Shown here piece by piece: positions 59,081 to 64,000 of a stretch of 64,000 bases of DNA. The stretch is from positions 124,001 through 188,000 of the forward strand of contig CAJPOT010000005.1 in assembly GCA_905372355.1 (NCBI GenBank), read 5' to 3'. The notes beneath the pieces were generated by a model. It saw only the letters and a program-made list of their open reading frames with translations, was not told where the DNA came from and made no database searches. The DNA comes from an uncultured Selenomonas sp. (lineage in GTDB: Bacteria > Bacillota > Negativicutes > Selenomonadales > Selenomonadaceae). The number at the start of each line of letters is the position of its first letter. The first letter of the stretch is position 1. The position numbers and the translations under genes are program-made.

Positions 59081-59844
59081 GCGATGCACCGCTCCTCGCC
59101 GTGCGAAATCTCACGGTTTCGTACGGCGAAAAGCAGGCGGTGCTCGGCGTGAATTTCTGCCTGCATCGCGGGGAGATTCTCGTCTTGGCGGGGGAGTCGG
59201 GCAGCGGCAAGAGCACAATTCTGCGGGCGGTCATGGGCATCTTGGACGCGGGTTTCTGCGCGGGAGAAATCCTTTGGGAGGGGACGGATGTTCTGCAGCT
59301 TGCCAAAGATGCACGGCGAAACCTTGCAGGCGAAGAGATCGCGATGGTTTTTCAAAATGCAGGCGCGTCTTTCTGCCCCGTACGCATGATCGGCAGTCAG
59401 CTCTATGAGAGCGTATGTGCCCATAGAGCGTGGAGCTATGCCGAGTTTCGCGAACGAGCCGAGGCGCTGATGGTGCAGATGCAGCTTCCGCGTGAAGTGC
59501 TCGACGAGTACCCGTTCCGCCTGTCGGGCGGCATGGCGCAGCGCGCAGGCATCGCCGCCGCGATGCTCCTGCAGCCGAAGCTCATCTTGGCGGACGAGCC
59601 GACTTCGGCGCTCGACGCGCTGACGCAGGTGCGCGTGGCGAAGGAGCTCATGGCGCTTCGCCGACGCACGGGCGTCGCGATGCTTCTGGTCACGCACCAC
59701 ATGGGGCTGGCGTATTACATGGCGGATCGCATTCTCGTCCTGCGGCACGGCGAGATGGTGGAGCAAGGTGCGCGCGAGGATATCTTTCGCCATCCGAAGG
59801 AAGCCTATACGAAGGAGCTCATCGCCGCCGTGCCGAGATTGTAG
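59077..59844 (+). CDS. Peptide/nickel-type ABC ATPase 1
   Basis: 255 residues, GTG start overlapping the previous stop. Walker A GESGSGKS 39-46, signature LSGGM 149-153, Walker B LADEP 171-175, switch His in TTH-like VTHHMG. NikD/DppD-type position but short: it lacks the C-terminal oligopeptide-transporter extension and its iron-sulfur cysteines, fitting the NikD form. Confidence 0.9.
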   Translation: MSDAPLLAVRNLTVSYGEKQAVLGVNFCLHRGEILVLAGESGSGKSTILRAVMGILDAGFCAGEILWEGTDVLQLAKDARRNLAGEEIAMVFQNAGASFCPVRMIGSQLYESVCAHRAWSYAEFRERAEALMVQMQLPREVLDEYPFRLSGGMAQRAGIAAAMLLQPKLILADEPTSALDALTQVRVAKELMALRRRTGVAMLLVTHHMGLAYYMADRILVLRHGEMVEQGAREDIFRHPKEAYTKELIAAVPRL

Positions 59845-59856
59845 GTGGAATGAAGC

Positions 59857-60651
59857 GTGGAAATGATTTTGAAAGCCGAAGGGCTGGTAAAGTCCTTCGG
59901 CAAAGGGGCAGAGCGGCGGCGCGTGCTGGACGGCGTGGACTTTGCCGTTGCGGCGGGTGAGTGTCTGGGCATCGTCGGGCAGAGCGGCTGCGGCAAGAGT
60001 ACCGCCATGCGCATCGCCGCACGCCTTTTGGATGCGGACGAAGGGCGCATCTCCTTTTGCGGCAAGGACATCACACATACGCGCGGGCGCGAGCTTCGTG
60101 AAGTGTACGGCGCGATGCAGATGATCTTTCAAATGCCCGAGGATTCTTTCGACCCCAGAAAGACGCTCGGTTGGAGTATCGCCGAGCCGCTTCTGCGGCA
60201 CGGTTGGCCGAAAGCGCGGCGCAAGGAGCGCGTGGCGGCGCTCTTGCATGAGGTGGGGCTCGGGGCGCATTTTGCCACGCGCTATCCGCACGAGGCAAGC
60301 GGCGGCGAGTGCCAGCGCGCTGCTATCGCGCGCGCCTTGACGCTCTCGCCGAAACTTCTGATCTGCGATGAGGTGACGAGTGTGCTCGACGTCACGGTGC
60401 AGGCGCAGGTCGTGCGCCTCCTGCGCCGCATCTTGCAGGAGCAGCGGGCGGCGTGTCTCTTCGTCACGCACGATCTCGCGCTTTTGCCTGCAATCGCTGA
60501 CCGCGTCATCGTCATGCACGGCGGCAAGGTCGTGGAGGAAGGAACGGTGCAGGAGATCGTGCGTCAGGCGAAGTCGCCTCATACGCAGGAGCTTTTGGCG
60601 GCGGACTTTTTCCGTTTGACGCGAGAGGAAGATGGAGGGAAGACAACATAG
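59857..60651 (+). CDS. Peptide/nickel-type ABC ATPase 2
   Basis: 264 residues from GTG 59857 (ATG 59863 possible). Walker A GQSGCGKS 41-48, signature ASGGE 147-151, Walker B LLICDE 167-172 followed by VTS where most have PTS. NikE/DppF type partner of ATPase 1. 12 nt after it. Confidence 0.9.
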   Translation: MEMILKAEGLVKSFGKGAERRRVLDGVDFAVAAGECLGIVGQSGCGKSTAMRIAARLLDADEGRISFCGKDITHTRGRELREVYGAMQMIFQMPEDSFDPRKTLGWSIAEPLLRHGWPKARRKERVAALLHEVGLGAHFATRYPHEASGGECQRAAIARALTLSPKLLICDEVTSVLDVTVQAQVVRLLRRILQEQRAACLFVTHDLALLPAIADRVIVMHGGKVVEEGTVQEIVRQAKSPHTQELLAADFFRLTREEDGGKTT

Positions 60652-60652
60652 G

Positions 60653-61399
60653 ATGAAAACGAAGGAAATGATCGAGAGAGAAGAAGCGCTGGGAAAGCGG
60701 ATTGAAAGCTACTGGGATACGAGGAGCCCGAAGTTCTCTGCCGTGCGGCGAAGGGAACTCGAAGGCTCCGACGCTGCACGTTGGCAAAAGTTCATAGCGT
60801 CTCATTTGCCCGAGAAAAAGCCGCTGCGCATCCTCGACGTCGGCACGGGTGCAGGTTTCTTTGTTGTGCTGCTTACGCGCATGGGACATGAGGTCACGGG
60901 CATCGACATGTCGGCGGGCATGATCGATGAAGCGCAGAAGAACCTCGCGGCGTTCGGCTGCCGGGCCGATCTTCGGAAAATGAACGCGCAGCAGCTTGAC
61001 TTTTCGGACGAATTCTTCGATGTCGTCATCAGCCGCAACCTCACATGGACGCTGCCCGATGCGATGGAGGCGTACCGCGAGTGGCATCGCGTGCTCAGGG
61101 CGGGCGGCATGCTCTTGAACTTCGATTCGGATTACGGAAAGACGACATTTTCGGCGGCAGATGCTCGGGATTCTGTACACACGGGCATCGGCGAGGCGCT
61201 TCTCATTGAATGCAACAAGATCAAAGACGAGCTTCGCGTCAGCACGCATCGCCGTCCTCTTTGGGATGCAGATCTCCTCGAAAAACTCGGTTTTTCCGTG
61301 CAATACGACGCCGACATCGCGCCCCTTGTGCATGGCGACGAAGCCCTTCGCTACGACGATGTGCCGCTCTTTGGCATTTACGCGAAAAAGGTGCGGTGA
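60653..61399 (+). CDS. Class I SAM-dependent methyltransferase
   Basis: 248 residues from ATG 60653; GGAGGG lies 13 nt upstream, and ATG 60632 inside the ATPase gene is the alternative. Motif I LDVGTGAGFF at 61-70, acidic loop VTGIDMSAGMI, motif IV region DVVISRNLTWTLPD. The substrate is unknown. Starting 1 nt after the ATPase stop, it belongs to the transporter operon, a recurring pairing with NikABCDE-like systems that may relate to metal chelator modification. Confidence 0.87.
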   Translation: MKTKEMIEREEALGKRIESYWDTRSPKFSAVRRRELEGSDAARWQKFIASHLPEKKPLRILDVGTGAGFFVVLLTRMGHEVTGIDMSAGMIDEAQKNLAAFGCRADLRKMNAQQLDFSDEFFDVVISRNLTWTLPDAMEAYREWHRVLRAGGMLLNFDSDYGKTTFSAADARDSVHTGIGEALLIECNKIKDELRVSTHRRPLWDADLLEKLGFSVQYDADIAPLVHGDEALRYDDVPLFGIYAKKVR

Positions 61400-61431
61400 G
61401 CGACGTAGGGGGAGAGAGGCGGCTCATTTCC

Positions 61432-61460
61432 TTGTCGTGCAGGAGACTTCATAGTATAAT
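61432..61460 (+). promoter_or_regulatory. Promoter of the tandem Rpn-family genes
   Basis: TTGTCG at 61432-61437 and TATAAT at 61455-61460, 17-nt spacer. Confidence 0.65.
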
Positions 61461-61486
61461 AAAAGAAACAAGATGGGAGAGAAGCT

Positions 61487-62356
61487 ATGACTTGGAGCGA
61501 GAACGAAGAATGGCGGCAGAGGTTCCTAAAGGTTCTGGCAGGATTCCGCCTGCTCGATGACGACTTCATGACGGCAGTCTTCCGCAGTTTGGCATGCGTC
61601 GACCTGCTCCTGCAGATCATCTTGGATAAGCCGCAGATCAGGGCGACGAAAGCAATCGTGCAGGATACGCTGAAGAATCTACAGGGTCGTAGCGTGCGAT
61701 TGGACATCCATGCATGGGCGGACGGGCAGGAATTCGACATTGAGATTCAGCGAGGCGGCAGAGGAGCGGCAAAGCGACGAGCCAGATACAACGCGAGCCT
61801 GATGGACGCCAATGCCCTGCATGTGGGCGAGGATTACAATGAATTGCCCGAGTCGTATGTGATCTTCATTACGGAGACGGATGTGCTCGGCGAAGGGTTG
61901 CCGATTTATATAGTTCGGCGCACGATTGAAGGAAGCGGCAAAGTTTTCGATGATGGATCGCATATTATCTACGTCAATAGCGCGATGGCAGATGAAGATA
62001 CTCCGCTGGGCAGGCTGATGCACGACTTTCACTGTACGCGGCCAGAAGACATGTATTATGACGTGTTGGCGGAACGAATGAGGTACTTCAAAGAGACGGA
62101 GGAAGGAGCGAGCGCTATGTGTGAAGCGATGGAAAAACTCGCAAGGGATTTCGCAGGAGAACTTGCGAAAGAAGCCGAGGCACGCGGTATGGAGCGTGGC
62201 ATGGAGCGCGGCATGGAGCGTGGTCGAGAAGAGCGAAACATTGCGGTCGTTCTTGGGATGTTGAAAGAGAAACTGCCGCTGGAAATGATCGCACGGGTGT
62301 CGGACATCTCCATGGACAAGATCCGGGAGATCGGCAGACTGCACAGCCTGCTTTGA
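61487..62356 (+). CDS. Rpn-family PD-(D/E)XK nuclease, copy 1
   Basis: 289 residues, GGGAGAGAAG upstream. N-terminal helical region (WRQRFLKVLAGFRLLDDDFM), nuclease core Asp73 (RLDIHAWADG) and Glu86-x-Gln88 (FDIEIQRGG), and a transposase-like ending with the segment LPLEMIARVSDISMDKIREI. Between them is a MERG repeat, three units. Rpn proteins promote recombination and are often found in recently duplicated families. Copy 2 follows 53 nt later. Confidence 0.87.
   Translation: MTWSENEEWRQRFLKVLAGFRLLDDDFMTAVFRSLACVDLLLQIILDKPQIRATKAIVQDTLKNLQGRSVRLDIHAWADGQEFDIEIQRGGRGAAKRRARYNASLMDANALHVGEDYNELPESYVIFITETDVLGEGLPIYIVRRTIEGSGKVFDDGSHIIYVNSAMADEDTPLGRLMHDFHCTRPEDMYYDVLAERMRYFKETEEGASAMCEAMEKLARDFAGELAKEAEARGMERGMERGMERGREERNIAVVLGMLKEKLPLEMIARVSDISMDKIREIGRLHSLL
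62189..62224 (+). repeat. 12-nt tandem repeat (MERG x3)
   Basis: Three units ATGGAGCG(C/T)GG(C/T), encoding Met-Glu-Arg-Gly. Confidence 0.95.
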
Positions 62357-62409
62357 TGCAGGCACGCTGGAAGAAGGCCGACTCGAGGAAACAAGACGGG
62401 AGAAACGCT

Positions 62410-63303
62410 ATGGCTTGGAACGAGAAGGAAGAATGGAAGCAGAGATTCCTGAAGGTTTTGGCGGGATTCCGCCTGCTTGATGACGATTTCATGACGGCAG
62501 TCTTCCGCAACCTGGCATGCGTCGACCTGCTCCTGCGGATCATCTTGGACAAGCCGCAAATCCAGGCGACGGAAGCAATCGTACAGGATACGCTGAAGAA
62601 TCTACAGGGTCGCAGCGTGCGATTGGACATCCATGCATGGGCGGACGGGCAGGAATTCGACATTGAGATTCAGCGAGGCGGCAGAGGAGCGGCAAAGCGA
62701 CGAGCCAGATACAACGCGAGCCTGATGGACGCCAATGCCCTGCATGTGGGCGAGGATTACAATGAATTGCCCGAGTCGTATGTGATCTTCATTACGGAGA
62801 CGGATGTGCTCGGCGAAGGGTTGCCGATTTATATAGTTCGGCGCACGATTGAAGGAAGCGGCAAAGTTTTCGATGATGGATCGCATATTATCTACGTCAA
62901 TAGCGCGATGGCAGATGAAGATACTCCGCTGGGCAGGCTGATGCACGACTTTCACTGTACGCGGCCAGAAGACATGTATTATGACGTGTTGGCGGAACGA
63001 ATGAGGTACTTCAAAGAGACGGAGGAAGGAGCGAGCGCTATGTGTGAAGCGATGGAAAAACTCGCAAGGGATTTCGCAGGAGAACTTGCGAAAGAAGCCG
63101 AGGCACGCGGCATGGAGCGCGGCATGGAGCGCGGCATGGAGCGCGGCATGGAGCGCGGCATGGAGCGTGGTCGAGAAGAGCGAAACATTGCAGTCGTCCT
63201 CGGGATGCTGAAAGAGAAGCTGCCGCTGGAAATGATCGCGCGTGTGTCGGACATCTCCCTGGACAAGATTCGGGAGATCGGCAGACTGCACAGCCTGCTT
63301 TGA
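62410..63303 (+). CDS. Rpn-family PD-(D/E)XK nuclease, copy 2
   Basis: 297 residues from ATG 62410, whose context (GGGAGAAACGCT) parallels that of copy 1; ATG 62353 would overlap copy 1. Same domains with the D...ExQ core. Bases 62614-63110 are identical to 61691-62187 as read, whereas the 5' 200 nt and the 3' end differ at many positions, indicating gene conversion. It has five MERG units against three in copy 1. Confidence 0.87.
   Translation: MAWNEKEEWKQRFLKVLAGFRLLDDDFMTAVFRNLACVDLLLRIILDKPQIQATEAIVQDTLKNLQGRSVRLDIHAWADGQEFDIEIQRGGRGAAKRRARYNASLMDANALHVGEDYNELPESYVIFITETDVLGEGLPIYIVRRTIEGSGKVFDDGSHIIYVNSAMADEDTPLGRLMHDFHCTRPEDMYYDVLAERMRYFKETEEGASAMCEAMEKLARDFAGELAKEAEARGMERGMERGMERGMERGMERGREERNIAVVLGMLKEKLPLEMIARVSDISLDKIREIGRLHSLL
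63112..63171 (+). repeat. 12-nt tandem repeat (MERG x5)
   Basis: Five units of the same 12-nt sequence as at 62189, all in frame. Confidence 0.95.
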
Positions 63304-63389
63304 AAAAGACATGGGGCACGCAGATGATGCAGTCAAAGATTACACAATTTTTCTTAATGTAGGTAAAATTGGGAGAATAGTTTTAAGGG

Positions 63390-63418
63390 GCGCTGTTGAT
63401 ACAGCGCTTCTTTTTTTG
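63390..63418 (+). terminator. Terminator of the Rpn-family genes
   Basis: GCGCTGT / ACAGCGC stem (63390-63396, 63401-63407, loop TGAT) followed by TTCTTTTTTT. Confidence 0.9.
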
Positions 63419-63448
63419 TATAGATCCACATATCTTCATGAAAAATAA

Positions 63449-63477
63449 TTGACTGTTAAATTTTAATGGGATATAAT
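63449..63477 (+). promoter_or_regulatory. Promoter of the autotransporter-like gene
   Basis: TTGACT at 63449-63454 and TATAAT at 63472-63477, 17-nt spacer, 60 nt before the ATG. Confidence 0.8.
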
Positions 63478-63536
63478 GGGACTATAAATCTATAAGTACC
63501 GAACACCTAAGCTTCATGGGAAAGGGAGAGAAAGTC

Positions 63537-64000
63537 ATGTTCAAGAAAGGGAATTCAAAGCGCTGGAAAGCGCTTTCGCTGGCGGTTGCTTTGTATGTAG
63601 GGGGGGGACAACTGTCTCTTGAACATGTTAATGCTGCGGATGTGACGGGCGGGGATGTGTTGGTCGATGGTACGCCGGCGCATCCGATCCCGGCTGCGCC
63701 TGTTGCCGGCGGAGCCATTACGAATTCTTCTGATGCTGGGAATGTGTATGGGAATAAGTTGACGCTGGATGGCGCATCTGCATGGTTTCTTGGCTATGTT
63801 TATGGTGGGTATACGTTGGGAGCGGGAAATGCCTATCAAAATGAGCTGATCATGAAGAATGGCGCGTATATCGGCAACAATTACCACCCAGGTTATGCCG
63901 CCTATGGCGGTTGGGCACAGAACGGCAATGCGACGAATAATACCATTACATTGAACGGGAATGGTGCCCTAAGTTATTATGGCACGCATCTGTATGGAGG
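63537..64000 (+). CDS. Autotransporter-like surface protein, 3' end outside window
   Basis: 154 codons visible, open to the window edge. ATG 63537 has AAAGGGAGAG upstream. A long signal peptide (MFKKGNSKRWKALSLAVALY, then Gly-rich VGGGQ, cleavage likely after VNAA near residue 35) is followed by Gly/Asn/Tyr-rich repeats: NVYGNKLTLDG, GYVYGGYTLGAGNAYQNEL, NGNATNNTITLNG. That is the beta-helix passenger style of Negativicutes autotransporters; the beta-barrel would be beyond the window. An eight-G run at 63600-63607 encodes the signal-peptide glycines and could be phase-variable. Confidence 0.75.
   Translation, partial: MFKKGNSKRWKALSLAVALYVGGGQLSLEHVNAADVTGGDVLVDGTPAHPIPAAPVAGGAITNSSDAGNVYGNKLTLDGASAWFLGYVYGGYTLGAGNAYQNELIMKNGAYIGNNYHPGYAAYGGWAQNGNATNNTITLNGNGALSYYGTHLYG

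Noticed and set aside
57434..59089. 551-codon open frame on the minus strand
   Set aside because: Antisense to the solute-binding protein gene, with no signal or domain pattern.

Overview
The window looks like the chromosome of a Selenomonas-like member of the Negativicutes (a Firmicutes lineage with an outer membrane). The evidence is mixed and points that way. There is a Firmicutes-type str/S10/spc/alpha ribosomal locus with an L7Ae-family gene upstream of rpsL, a dnaG-rpoD pair, TrmK, and a c-di-AMP riboswitch. Alongside these are an LptA-like periplasmic protein and an autotransporter-like surface protein. Coding DNA is GC-rich, and TTG and GTG starts are frequent. The genus is an inference from gene content, not from a search.

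Layout. 1-4225: a truncated glycosyltransferase-like gene, then a leftward TPM / zinc-ribbon / SPFH operon. 4.4-6.1 kb: a glutaredoxin-like gene, rpsT, an RpiB-family isomerase, tRNA-Asn and tRNA-Glu. 6.2-11.8 kb: a zinc-ribbon protein, an M48 protease with a solo trpB, a DUF389 membrane protein and lptA. 11.9-17.7 kb: dgt, dnaG, rpoD, trmK and a Nif3-family gene. 17.7-19.0 kb: rnpB, a c-di-AMP riboswitch and an NlpC/P60 hydrolase, apparently in one transcript. 19.1-24.1 kb: an FMN riboswitch with terminator and a riboflavin operon (ribD, ribE, ribBA, ribH) carrying a DJ-1/PfpI-like insertion and followed by a phosphodiesterase.

24.2-36.1 kb is the accessory island. An Rpn-type nuclease gene is followed by a seven-gene type III-D CRISPR operon: cas10, cas7, csx10, a double-RAMP cas7, csx19, a large RAMP and cas6. 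Then come a leader with its own promoter and a 13-repeat array. Right of the array is a decayed cas1: its N-terminal part is split by a 281-bp MITE-like element with TA flanks, and removing the element plus one TA restores the reading frame. A 33-nt piece of the Rpn gene 3' end recurs at the end of cas6, so the cas operon is bracketed by direct repeats. The island adjoins the L7Ae-family gene where rpoC would be expected.

36.1-55.6 kb: the str, S10, spc and alpha ribosomal operons in canonical order (rpsL to rplQ) including secY, adk, infA and rpoA, ending at a strong terminator. 55.7-61.4 kb: a five-gene peptide/nickel-type ABC transporter operon plus a SAM methyltransferase. 61.5-63.3 kb: two tandem Rpn-family nuclease genes sharing a 497-nt identical block, with MERG-repeat tails of different length. 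63.5 kb to the end: the start of an autotransporter-like protein with an eight-G tract in its signal peptide.

The main novelty candidate is the CRISPR island. Its effector genes resemble the fused III-D variant complexes but keep cas7 and csx10 as separate genes, with what looks like a Cas11-like helical domain at the end of Csx10. It also has a MITE-broken adaptation gene and Rpn sequences at both ends.
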